This document shows positions 1 to 6,690 of a stretch of 9,361 nt of DNA, piece after piece (positions within the stretch are counted from its first letter, which is position 1; every line of letters begins with the position of its first letter). Where the stretch lies: assembly GCA_948468325.1 (NCBI GenBank), contig CAOKHR010000075.1:1-9361 (forward strand), read 5' to 3'. The stretch is from an uncultured Lachnospiraceae bacterium (lineage in GTDB: Bacteria; Bacillota; Clostridia; Lachnospirales; Lachnospiraceae). A program made the translations under genes and the position numbers. A model generated the notes under the pieces. The model was not told where the DNA came from. It saw nothing but the letters and a program-made list of their open reading frames with translations, and ran no database searches.

Positions 1-527
1 CAGAGTTTCGCCCCTTCTTTTGCAAGACGGTCAAACAGGCTTCCTCCCGTCTCATCTTCTGCAAGCACAACTTCTGCTTTTTCAATCATATCTCCCGTAT
101 CAAGACCTGCATCCATACGCATTGTCGTAACACCGGAAACTTTCTCTCCATTGATGACTGCCCACTGAATCGGGGCCGCCCCTCTGTACTTCGGAAGAAG
201 CGAAGCATGCACATTTACACAGCCGTATTTCGGCATCTCCAGAATCTCTTTCGGCAGAATCTGTCCGAACGCCGCTACAATAATAATATCCGGCATATAA
301 TTTCTAAGATATTCTATATTTTCCGCATTCCGCACCCGTTTTGGCTGAAAAACTTCGATTCCGTGTGAAAGGGCACATTCTTTTACCGGCGGCGGAAGCA
401 TGGCTTTTCCCCTTCCCTTCGGCTTATCCTGCTGCGTGACGACAAGCACGACTTCATGTCCGGCAGAAATAATCTCTTCCAGCGTACCGACTGCAAAATC
501 CGGCGTTCCCATAAATATTACACGCAC
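1..527 (-). CDS. fmt: Methionyl-tRNA formyltransferase, N-terminal part (cut by window edge)
   Basis: The enzyme formylates the amino group of methionine on initiator tRNA using 10-formyltetrahydrofolate, in the cytoplasm. About 175 residues are present of a family length near 310; the C-terminal tRNA-binding domain lies outside the window. The N-terminus reads RVIFMGTPDFA, and the formyltransferase signature NVHASLLPKYRGAAPIQW begins at residue 105. The catalytic triad known from E. coli (Asn, His, Asp) corresponds to N105, H107 and D143 in GLDTGD. The start is a GTG at 527, three bases after the def stop. It is chosen because the family begins right at this motif and because a GGAGGAGGA ribosome binding site (535-543), inside the end of def, is correctly spaced. 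It is the last visible gene of the murE-priA-def-fmt operon, and is probably translationally linked to def. Confidence 0.96.
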   Translation of the reverse strand, partial: MRVIFMGTPDFAVGTLEEIISAGHEVVLVVTQQDKPKGRGKAMLPPPVKECALSHGIEVFQPKRVRNAENIEYLRNYMPDIIIVAAFGQILPKEILEMPKYGCVNVHASLLPKYRGAAPIQWAVINGEKVSGVTTMRMDAGLDTGDMIEKAEVVLAEDETGGSLFDRLAKEGAKL

Positions 528-530
528 TGG

Positions 531-1001
531 CTAATCCTCCTCCTCTGCGGCTTCATAAATATCCCCTTCTACAAACTCGGTGTACATATGTCCGTCCAGA
601 TGGTCAACTTCATGGCAGATTGCCCTTGCCAAAAGCTCGGTTCCCTCAATTTCAAATTCTTCCATATTTTCGTCATATGCCCTGGCCACCACATGATTGG
701 GCCTTGTCACCTGTCCTGCTTTTCCGGGAAAACTTAAACATGCTTCTCCTCCGACCTGTACGCCGTCAGAAGCGATGATGCGCGGATTAATCATAACAAT
801 CGGGCCGTCCCCAATATCAATTGTAACAATTCTCCTTAGAATTCCCACCTGAGGCGCCGCAAGTCCCACACCCTGTGCCTCATACATTGTTTCAAGCATA
901 TCCTCAATCAATGCCCGAATTTTCGGAGTAACCTCCTTTACCTCTCTGCATACCTTATTCAATACCGGATCCCCCAGCAGTCTAATTGTTCGAAGCGCCA
1001 T
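531..1001 (-). CDS. def: Peptide deformylase
   Basis: This metalloenzyme removes the formyl group from the N-terminal methionine of new proteins. The 156-residue length is normal. All three family motifs are visible: GVGLAAPQ (residues 44-51), EACLS (86-90) with the metal-binding Cys88, and HEVDH (130-134), where H130 and H134 bind metal and E131 is catalytic. The second motif is usually EGCLS; the Gly-to-Ala change at residue 87 is minor and does not touch a ligand. The C-terminus is strongly acidic (EAAEEED). The ATG at 1001 is preceded by a perfect AGGAGGT (1006-1012). The gene lies 18 bases after priA and 3 bases before fmt, so deformylase and formyltransferase should be made together. 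Confidence 0.97.
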   Translation of the reverse strand: MALRTIRLLGDPVLNKVCREVKEVTPKIRALIEDMLETMYEAQGVGLAAPQVGILRRIVTIDIGDGPIVMINPRIIASDGVQVGGEACLSFPGKAGQVTRPNHVVARAYDENMEEFEIEGTELLARAICHEVDHLDGHMYTEFVEGDIYEAAEEED

Positions 1002-1019
1002 ATTTACCTCCTGTTATTT

Positions 1020-3260
1020 TTATATTCCGTTTATCGGATTAAAATCAAATGATATATTTACCTGATTCAAATCAGTTCTGCCTTTTAAAAACAGTTCGAT
1101 TCTGTCTTTTAGCTGCACAAGCTGCGCATAATCCTGATGTTTAAAATAAATGACTCTGCGGTAAATGTCTTTTACTTTTCCGATTGCCGCGCTCGCCGGC
1201 CCGATTATTTTAAGGCCGTCAATCTCTGCTTTTGCAGTCAGCGCCGCAAAATAAGCTGCCGCATACGCCGCCTCCTTCTCTTTTTCCGCCGTAAACAGCA
1301 TAAGCAGCATATTGGAAACAGGCGGATAAGAAACCAGTTTCCGCATGGCTATTTCTGCCTGATAAAATGCGCCGTAGTCCTGTTTTTTCGCAGTAACAAT
1401 ACTGTAATGTCCGGGATTATATGTCTGTATTACTACTTCTCCTGGTTCTTCTCCCCTTCCGGCTCTTCCGGCCGCCTGTGTCAGAAGCTGAAACGTCCGC
1501 TCCGCGGCACGGTAATCTCCTGCATTCATCGACATATCCGCAGCAAGAATTCCAACCAGCGTAACATTAGGAAAATCGTGTCCCTTTACAATCATCTGCG
1601 TGCCAATCAGAATATCTGCCTCATGACCTGCGAATGCAGACAAAATATGTTCATAGCCGTCTTTGCTCCTTGTTGTATCAAAATCCATACGCAGCACTCT
1701 GGCTTCCGGAAAAAGCTTTGCGACTACGCTTTCAATCATCTGCGTACCTGCTTTAAATCCGCCGATATATTTGGAAGCACACTCCGGACAGACAGAAGGC
1801 TTAGCTTCCTCATATCCGCAGTAATGGCAGATTAATTTTTCTTTTCCTGACTCTTTGTGCAGACTAAGCGACACATCGCAGTGCGGACATTTTATTACAT
1901 GTCCGCAGGCACGGCAGGATACAAAACCGGAAAATCCTCTCCTGTTTAAAAACAGCATAATCTGCTGCTTTTTTGCCAGCCGGTCTGCAATCAACCTCTG
2001 CAGCTTTACACTCAAAATGGAACGGTTGCCTTTTTTTAATTCTTCTCTCAAATCTACAATATCACAGAGCGGAAGCGGTTTTTCCGCTACCCGTCTGTTT
2101 AACTCAATCAGCTCGTATCTGCCGTTTAAAGCATGATAATAACTGTCTACGGAAGGCGTTGCCGAACCAAGCATTACAGAAGCATCCGCCATTCTTGCCC
2201 GCTCGATTGCCGTCTCTCTGGCATGGTATCTGGGCAGCGACTCGCTTTTGTAGCTGCCCTCATGCTCCTCATCTATAATAATCAGCCCCAAATGAAGAAA
2301 AGGCGTAAACAACGCAGATCTGGGCCCGATCATAATGTCAATTTCTCCGTTTTTTGCCCGCAGAAACTGATCGTAGCGTTCCCCCTGGGACAATCTGGAA
2401 TTTATAATTGAAACGCGATCCCCGAACCGCGCGTAAAACCGCATCACTGTCTGATACGTAAGTGCAATTTCAGGTATCAGTACGATTGCCTGTCTGCCCT
2501 TTTTCTGCACGTCGGCAATCAGCTCCATGTAGACTTCCGTCTTGCCGCTCCCTGTAACGCCATGCAGAAGATACGTCTTCTGCACACCTTTTTGCATATT
2601 GGAAAGCACAGTGTCCACGGCTTTCCTCTGCATATCATTTAATTTCACCTGATATTCGCTTTTCCGTAAATGTCCGGCAGGATTTCTGTATTTCCTCTCT
2701 TTTGTAATTTCTAAAATCTGCTTTTCTTCCAGAGCACGTATGACAGCAGGAGAAACGTTAAGCTTCTGCGTCACAATCTCATAAGAAATCTCCGGATGCG
2801 CCAAAAGCTCTTCCAACAGCCTTGCCCTTGCAGTATAATGCTTCTTTTGAAATAATAAAAGCTGCTCTTTCGCCTCTTCTTTTTCCATACAAAGACATAC
2901 CATGCGCTTTTCTTTTGCTTTTACTTTCTGCTTTACGGGAATTACGGTTTTTAACGCCTGATTCATAGTCGCACCGTAATTTTTACGCATCCATGCCGCA
3001 AGGGAAATTAACTGTGACTCAATTGCCACACTGTCTTCTGCTACGGAATCCAGATCCTTAATCTTATCTTCATCAAACTCTGCCTGCCCTTTGACCTCTA
3101 CTACAAATCCCCTCCGGAGACTGTTTCCTCTTCCAAACGGAACATTCACCAAAACACCGGGGTAAATTTTTCCCGCTAAATGTGCTGGAATCCTGTACTG
3201 AAAGGTATGGTCTAACTTTTCATGGGATATATCTATAATTATATCGGCATATTCTGCCAT
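1020..3260 (-). CDS. priA: Primosomal protein N' (replication-restart helicase PriA)
   Basis: PriA recognises abandoned replication forks and D-loops and reloads the replicative helicase. The 746-residue protein has an N-terminal DNA-binding part, then a superfamily 2 helicase. Walker A GVTGSGKT is at 234-241, the DEEH box at 330-333, SATPS at 366-370, and motif VI QAAGRAGRG at 595-603. Eight cysteines that form the two zinc sites are all present: C449, C452, C458, C461, C478, C481, C491 and C494. The helicase therefore looks complete. The ATG at 3260 lies 13 bases after the murE stop. Its ribosome binding site is weak (GGTGGTGG rather than GGAGG), so translation may depend partly on coupling with murE. 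The protein is somewhat shorter than many Gram-positive PriA proteins, but no domain is missing. Confidence 0.97.
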   Translation of the reverse strand: MAEYADIIIDISHEKLDHTFQYRIPAHLAGKIYPGVLVNVPFGRGNSLRRGFVVEVKGQAEFDEDKIKDLDSVAEDSVAIESQLISLAAWMRKNYGATMNQALKTVIPVKQKVKAKEKRMVCLCMEKEEAKEQLLLFQKKHYTARARLLEELLAHPEISYEIVTQKLNVSPAVIRALEEKQILEITKERKYRNPAGHLRKSEYQVKLNDMQRKAVDTVLSNMQKGVQKTYLLHGVTGSGKTEVYMELIADVQKKGRQAIVLIPEIALTYQTVMRFYARFGDRVSIINSRLSQGERYDQFLRAKNGEIDIMIGPRSALFTPFLHLGLIIIDEEHEGSYKSESLPRYHARETAIERARMADASVMLGSATPSVDSYYHALNGRYELIELNRRVAEKPLPLCDIVDLREELKKGNRSILSVKLQRLIADRLAKKQQIMLFLNRRGFSGFVSCRACGHVIKCPHCDVSLSLHKESGKEKLICHYCGYEEAKPSVCPECASKYIGGFKAGTQMIESVVAKLFPEARVLRMDFDTTRSKDGYEHILSAFAGHEADILIGTQMIVKGHDFPNVTLVGILAADMSMNAGDYRAAERTFQLLTQAAGRAGRGEEPGEVVIQTYNPGHYSIVTAKKQDYGAFYQAEIAMRKLVSYPPVSNMLLMLFTAEKEKEAAYAAAYFAALTAKAEIDGLKIIGPASAAIGKVKDIYRRVIYFKHQDYAQLVQLKDRIELFLKGRTDLNQVNISFDFNPINGI

Positions 3261-3273
3261 CTCGCCACCACCG

Positions 3274-4746
3274 CTAATTTTCCGCCTTAAGTTCCTCTAA
3301 AATCTCTGCAATCAGCACCCGTTCATCCATCGGATATTTTCTGCCTTTGATTTCCTGATAATCTTCATGTCCTTTTCCTGCCAGAACAATGACATCCTTT
3401 GGTTTCCCATGCACAATTGCATAACGGATTGCTTCTTTTCTGTCTATGATTTCGACATATTCGCCTTTTGTCTTCCCAATTCCTGTTTTTATATCGTCAA
3501 TAATTGCCTGCGGCTCTTCAAATCTGGGATTATCCGACGTAATAATGGTAAGATCCGCCATCTCTCCGGAAACTTCTCCCATTTCAAAACGCCTTGCCTT
3601 TGCCCGGTTGCCGCCGCAGCCGAACAGACATACCAGCCGTCCCGGCTCATATTCTCTCAATGTGGAAAGCAGGCTTTTTAAACTCATCGCATTGTGGGCA
3701 TAGTCAATCATCAGCGTAAACTCATCCGATACCGGAATCATTTCAATGCGTCCTTTTGTCTTTGCTGTCTTTAACGCTTTTTTCATAATTTCTTCATCTA
3801 CATGAAAATGACGGCAGACCGCAATTGCCGCCAGAGAATTGTACACACTGAATTTGCCGGGAACGTCTATCTCCACGTCAAAATCCAGTCTGCCGGATAT
3901 ATGATAAGAAACTCCCAGATAACCAGGTTTATGCACAAGCATCATATCCGAAGCACGTAAATCCGCTGTCTGTGAAAAACCAAACGTCTCCACTTCGCAG
4001 GTATGATTTTTTAATATATCTTCATAATGTGCATCATCTGCATTCAAAATTCCAAGCCGGCACTGCCGGAATAAGAGGCTTTTGCAGGCCATATATTCTT
4101 CAAAAGACGCGTGTTCGTTCGGCCCGATATGATCGGGTTCAATATTGGTAAAAATTCCGATTTCAAACAAAAATCCGGCTGTTCTGTGCATCATAAGTCC
4201 CTGTGAGGAAACTTCCATTACGCAGCAGTCACAGCCAATATCTAACATTTTTCGAAAATACTTCTGTACCAGATAGGATTCCGGCGTCGTATTTGCCGAC
4301 GGAATCACTTCTTCTCCAATAATTGTCTCTATTGTACCAATCAGACCTGCTTTATATCCGGCGCCCTCCAATATGGATTTGACCATGTAAGTTGTCGTCG
4401 TCTTGCCTTTTGTTCCGGTAATTCCGATGATTTTAAGCTTCTCTGCCGGATAGTCAAAATAGGCCGCCGACAATAAGGCCAGCGCATATCTGGTGTCCTC
4501 TACCTTGATTACAACCGTATCCGAAGGAACGGAAACTTCCTCTGATACAACAAGAGCTGCCGCTCCCATTTCTGCCGCTTCTGCCGCAAACTTATGTCCG
4601 TCTGCCACAGCTCCTTTGATGCACACAAACAAACAGTCTTTTGTCACTTTTCTGGAATCATAAACCAGATCCGTAATGCTTCTGTTCAAATCTCCCTGCG
4701 CGCATGTATAATCCATACGCGTTAGCAATTGCTGTAATGTCTTCAT
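3274..4746 (-). CDS. murE: UDP-N-acetylmuramoyl-L-alanyl-D-glutamate--2,6-diaminopimelate ligase (MurE)
   Basis: MurE adds the third amino acid to the peptidoglycan stem peptide in the cytoplasm, using ATP. The 490-residue protein has the Mur ligase layout: an N-terminal UDP-substrate domain, an ATP loop GTKGKTT (111-117), TTPES (153-157), the lysine that is carbamylated in this family in CKSLLF (K222), DYAHN (348-352), GCGGNR (376-381), and GKGHEDYQ (457-464) near the end. The DNPR motif at 405-408 is the known signature of enzymes that add meso-diaminopimelate rather than lysine, which predicts a DAP-type wall. The ATG at 4746 has a GGAGGAAAGAGGG purine tract upstream. It is the first gene of the operon, directly after the promoter at 4785-4813. 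Clostridia can carry more than one MurE-like ligase, so a specialised role is not excluded. Confidence 0.95.
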   Translation of the reverse strand: MKTLQQLLTRMDYTCAQGDLNRSITDLVYDSRKVTKDCLFVCIKGAVADGHKFAAEAAEMGAAALVVSEEVSVPSDTVVIKVEDTRYALALLSAAYFDYPAEKLKIIGITGTKGKTTTTYMVKSILEGAGYKAGLIGTIETIIGEEVIPSANTTPESYLVQKYFRKMLDIGCDCCVMEVSSQGLMMHRTAGFLFEIGIFTNIEPDHIGPNEHASFEEYMACKSLLFRQCRLGILNADDAHYEDILKNHTCEVETFGFSQTADLRASDMMLVHKPGYLGVSYHISGRLDFDVEIDVPGKFSVYNSLAAIAVCRHFHVDEEIMKKALKTAKTKGRIEMIPVSDEFTLMIDYAHNAMSLKSLLSTLREYEPGRLVCLFGCGGNRAKARRFEMGEVSGEMADLTIITSDNPRFEEPQAIIDDIKTGIGKTKGEYVEIIDRKEAIRYAIVHGKPKDVIVLAGKGHEDYQEIKGRKYPMDERVLIAEILEELKAEN

Positions 4747-4784
4747 TCTATCCCTCTTTCCTCCGGCAAAACTGCACCTGCATT

Positions 4785-4813
4785 ATTATATGACAGAATC
4801 CCAGATTTTACAA
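4785..4813 (-). promoter_or_regulatory. Promoter of the murE-priA-def-fmt operon
   Basis: On the minus strand there is a perfect TATAAT -10 box (4785-4790), a 17-base spacer, and TTGTAA as -35 box (4808-4813; 4 of 6 consensus positions). It ends about 38 bases before the murE start, leaving a short leader with the ribosome binding site. The transcribed neighbour upstream has its own terminator, so this promoter should drive the housekeeping operon independently. It is predicted from sequence only. Confidence 0.7.
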
Positions 4814-4868
4814 GTGGGTGTGTTTCTGTTCAGCTTTGAAAAGGTAACCAAAAACCCTTTGACCTGAC

Positions 4869-4906
4869 AAAAAAAATAGAACATCAACTTTTGACATTCT
4901 ATTTTT
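4869..4906 (-). terminator. Rho-independent terminator of the toxin-antitoxin operon
   Basis: In the minus-strand transcript, 4893-4906 pairs with 4872-4885 over 14 base pairs. Two of these are G-U wobbles that would be mismatches in the plus-strand transcript. The loop is 7 bases, and the stem runs straight into a U-run (4869-4876). The asymmetry of the wobbles and the U-run both point to the minus strand. It sits 25 bases after the toxin stop codon and isolates this operon from the murE promoter. Confidence 0.8.
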
Positions 4907-4930
4907 CTTCTTTTCATTTTTTAAATCACA

Positions 4931-5128
4931 TCAATATCTTTTATATATCCCCACGGTTACCGGCATCCACAACATAGACAATCCTTTATTCTTTGTCCCT
5001 TTTAATTCTCTAATATCGTTTTCATCTGGCAGCTGATAAATGGCTTTTAATACTCTTTCCTTTTCAGCTTTTGGCAGCTTTACAATAAATTTTTCGGCTA
5101 ATTTTTTAATGACTACTGTATATTTCAT
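4931..5128 (-). pseudogene. RelE/ParE-type toxin, internally deleted and frameshifted
   Basis: The N-terminus (MKYTVVIKKLAEKF, then KLPKAEKERVLKAIYQLP and ELKGTKNKG up to residue 49) matches the start of RelE-superfamily toxins, ribosome-dependent mRNA endonucleases that are normally about 85-90 residues. This reading frame is only 65 residues. From residue 50 the frame gives an unrelated tail. In the next frame, 4944-4979 reads VYVVDAGNRGDI, a typical RelE-family end; then the original frame resumes with IYKRY and the stop. The central segment, which in this family carries an RxGDYR-like motif, is absent. A deletion of roughly 60 bases that changed frame, plus loss of one TA unit in the TATATA tract near 4943, would explain it. 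Loss of the arginine-rich catalytic part suggests an inactive toxin. The start overlaps the antitoxin stop (ATGA), as is normal for these pairs. Confidence 0.75.
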
Positions 5129-5346
5129 AATTCTATGCCTTCCCTTGCTGCTAATTCTTCAAGTGTGATACTTTCATCCTTTTCAGGATCGGGATTGTTT
5201 AAGTAGTCTTCATACAATTTTTGACAATATAAATCGTCCTCTATATCATCATCAAATTGCATTCCTTTAAGAAATAACAGCAGACTCCCCATTTTATATT
5301 CAGGAAGCTGATCAATAATCTGTTTCGCTTGTTCTCTCTCACTCAT
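5125..5346 (-). CDS. Putative type II antitoxin, partner of the RelE-type toxin
   Basis: This small acidic protein of 73 residues is the first gene of a two-gene operon. It overlaps the toxin start by four bases (ATGA), the classic toxin-antitoxin layout. The N-terminal half is helical and hydrophobic (KMGSLLLFLKGM, about residues 18-29). The C-terminal half is acidic (DDDIEDD, then DPEKDESITLEELAAREGIEL), fitting a tail that would wrap around a basic toxin. I see no clear ribbon-helix-helix or helix-turn-helix, so DNA binding cannot be claimed. The ATG at 5346 has an AGGAAAGAGGG purine tract upstream. The reading frame is intact although the toxin is broken, so it may be kept to neutralise related toxins elsewhere or may simply not have decayed yet. 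The role is assigned mainly from gene order. Confidence 0.7.
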   Translation of the reverse strand: MSEREQAKQIIDQLPEYKMGSLLLFLKGMQFDDDIEDDLYCQKLYEDYLNNPDPEKDESITLEELAAREGIEL

Positions 5347-5376
5347 ACAAATGCCCTCTTTCCTATTAATACTTAT

Positions 5377-5405
5377 ATTACATGCAAAATCTATATACCT
5401 TTCAA
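5377..5405 (-). promoter_or_regulatory. Probable promoter of the toxin-antitoxin operon
   Basis: On the minus strand, TTGAAA (5400-5405) and TGTAAT (5377-5382) are separated by 17 bases; the boxes match consensus at 4 and 5 of 6 positions. The -10 box lies about 30 bases before the antitoxin start. The palindromic element begins 29 bases upstream of the -35 box. It is predicted from sequence only. Confidence 0.5.
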
Positions 5406-5434
5406 GCCTGACTAAAAGGCGGTTATGTCATCCC

Positions 5435-5600
5435 CTGGTGTACTGTACCGTTAACATTTGTCAAAACCACGCAGGGTATTTGTTCATCTGCAAGGCGAAT
5501 TTTCGACGGCGCAGCGGTGGCTGCGGCTAGAAAATTCAACGAAGCAGATGGACAAATAAACAAGTGGGTTTGGCTAATTGTCAGTGGTACAGTACACTAG
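5435..5600. repeat. 166-bp imperfect palindrome with terminal inverted repeats, MITE-like
   Basis: The ends CTGGTGTACTGTACC (5435-5449) and the reverse complement of 5586-5600, CTAGTGTACTGTACC, match at 14 of 15 positions; the inner 12 are perfect. The two arms stay complementary inward, with blocks around 5467-5470, ATTTG and CATCTGC (about 5478-5491), and GAATTTTC (about 5497-5504). They meet in a CGCAGC-GGTG-GCTGCG tip near 5510-5525. The whole element can therefore fold into one long hairpin. It contains no credible coding frame and is richer in GC at its centre than its surroundings. This fits a non-autonomous miniature inverted-repeat element or a REP-like repeat. No target-site duplication is evident. 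It lies between the antitoxin promoter and the HD-domain gene, so it may also end transcription. No transposase is nearby. Confidence 0.8.
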
Positions 5601-6196
5601 CGAAGACTGTTTTCTGCAACGTCCGGAAGCAGCTCATAAACAGAACAGCCAATCTGTTTTTCAAACATCTCTTTAATTTCCAAAATCTTTTTCCACCTGT
5701 CTATTGTCGCCGGATGAACGCCGTATCGTATTGTCACGTCTACAAATCTTTTTTCCAAAAGACAGAAGCCCGTAGGCATAGCCAGTGAGTCACACAGCTG
5801 CACCAGACGGTCATAATCATCATAGACCGCATTTGCGACAAATTCTTTCATAAACAGATAATCCTCCTCACTGACATCAAACGTTCCGATGGAAGTATCA
5901 ATATCCTGTATCATAAAGGCATGAGAAATACATATCTGCGCCGCTTTTTCCCATCCGCGTTCCATGCAGTAACGATAACCGTCTATCAGATGTTTTTCTG
6001 AACTTATTCCGGCATAGCGCCCAATATCGTGTAACAAACCGTAGATATATGCCTGCTCTGCGGAGATATTTTTACAGCGCAAGGCTATATTCTTACATGC
6101 CTCCGCTACATATCGGGAATGGTTTGTCCATGCTCCCGGATTCGATTTTGAAGCTTCTTTTAGCGCCTCTTCTGCTATCTGTCTGTTCAATTCCAT
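5597..6196 (-). CDS. HD-domain phosphohydrolase family protein
   Basis: The protein has 199 residues and belongs to the HD superfamily of metal-dependent phosphohydrolases, which cleave phosphate from nucleotides or related compounds. Visible metal-ligand candidates are H26 (in TNHSRYV), the HD pair H56-D57 (in GLLHDIGRY), H92 (in ISHAF) and D136 (in LCDSLA), in the expected order. No regulatory or output domain is attached, and no membrane segment or signal peptide is seen. The substrate cannot be deduced. The ATG at 6196 has AAAGGAG about 10 bases upstream. The gene is single, divergent from the XRE regulator. Its TAG stop (5597-5599) lies inside the terminal repeat of the palindromic element, so the last residues (about NSLR) may not be the ancestral C-terminus; the catalytic domain is well clear of this end. 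Confidence 0.85.
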   Translation of the reverse strand: MELNRQIAEEALKEASKSNPGAWTNHSRYVAEACKNIALRCKNISAEQAYIYGLLHDIGRYAGISSEKHLIDGYRYCMERGWEKAAQICISHAFMIQDIDTSIGTFDVSEEDYLFMKEFVANAVYDDYDRLVQLCDSLAMPTGFCLLEKRFVDVTIRYGVHPATIDRWKKILEIKEMFEKQIGCSVYELLPDVAENSLR

Positions 6197-6422
6197 TTCT
6201 GCCTGACTCCTTTTAAAATTAATATTTTATCCTTTGCCGTATGTCTGTTCTTTCATTGTCATTATAATAAAGTTTTTTGCAATAAATATCCTGTTTCTGC
6301 CCTTATATATCACAATTCTGCCATTTCTCAAAAATGCCGGTGTTTATTGCCATAAAATGAATTTTTTCTCTGATTATGGGAAATCCTATCTTATTATATT
6401 ACACAAATATGGAGTGATTGCA
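6197..6422. other. AT-rich intergenic region between divergent HD and XRE genes
   Basis: The 226 bases hold both upstream regions. Many AT-rich -10-like strings occur (for example TTATAAT near 6262 and TATTAT at 6392-6397), but none has a convincing -35 partner at 16-18 bases, so no promoter is assigned. A plus-strand frame stays open through most of it in phase with the XRE gene, beginning at a TTG at 6234. It lacks a ribosome binding site and reads as AT-rich, hydrophobic chance sequence. Confidence 0.5.
6411..6414 (+). promoter_or_regulatory. Ribosome binding site that sets the XRE start
   Basis: GGAG is followed 8 bases later by ATG (6423). This favours the short 67-residue protein over the 130-residue frame that opens upstream at a TTG. 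Confidence 0.7.
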
Positions 6423-6626
6423 ATGAAAATTATGCTTAATCAGGTTTTAGAAAAGAAAGGAGTCTCCCAGAATCAGCTGGCAAAAGACACCGGAATTTCT
6501 GTTGAAGCGATTCGAAATTTTAAAAATAATAAAACTACCCGAATCAGTTTTGATGTGCTGGAAAAGATTTGTAATTATCTGGACTGCAGCGTTTGCGACG
6601 TGCTCTGTCCGGAGAAGAGTGAATGA
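6423..6626 (+). CDS. Small XRE/Cro-type helix-turn-helix regulator
   Basis: This 67-residue protein is little more than a DNA-binding domain. Residues 14-37 (from VSQNQLAKDTG to RNFKNNK) form the helix-turn-helix with the usual QLA..TGIS pattern. The end, SFDVLEKICNYLDCSVCDVL, is the closing helix pair typical of the short Cro/C1 proteins related to YozG and the HTH_26 group, in which DVL (or DIL) near the C-terminus is common. No ligand-binding domain is present. The ATG at 6423 is preferred because GGAG lies 8 bases upstream. The gene is single, divergent from the HD-domain gene and convergent with the small-protein genes, and a strong hairpin ends it at 6648-6677. Three cysteines cluster near the end (C50, C55, C58, with C62 nearby); whether they matter is unknown. 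Its target is unknown; the divergent HD gene is a possible one. Confidence 0.88.
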   Translation: MKIMLNQVLEKKGVSQNQLAKDTGISVEAIRNFKNNKTTRISFDVLEKICNYLDCSVCDVLCPEKSE

Positions 6627-6647
6627 TCTTAGGTTTTAACGATTAGG

Positions 6648-6677
6648 AAAGCCAGTCCTAAGTTTTGGACTGGCTTT
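6648..6677. terminator. Hairpin between convergent genes, probable bidirectional terminator
   Basis: AAAGCCAGTCC (6648-6658) and GGACTGGCTTT (6667-6677) form an 11-bp perfect stem with an 8-base loop. It lies 21 bases after the XRE stop and 13 bases after the stop of the small gene on the other strand. The plus-strand tail (GCTTTGGTTTGTT) is moderately U-rich; the minus-strand tail is poorer. A near copy stands at 6904-6933. Confidence 0.75.
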
Positions 6678-6690
6678 GGTTTGTTAAGGG

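Noticed and set aside
1137..2411. Several long open frames on the plus strand opposite priA
   Set aside because: They are antisense to a gene with complete helicase and zinc motifs, have no ribosome binding sites, and show cysteine-rich, low-meaning composition typical of shadow frames.
4840..4866. AAAAGG...CCCTTT as a hairpin upstream of murE
   Set aside because: Only about five pairs form, the loop is long, and there is no U-run; it does not compare with the clear terminator at 4869-4906.
6234..6422. In-frame upstream extension of the XRE gene with a hydrophobic, membrane-like stretch
   Set aside because: It would start at a TTG with no ribosome binding site, in AT-rich intergenic DNA. 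The ATG at 6423 has a well-placed GGAG and gives the normal size for this short regulator family.
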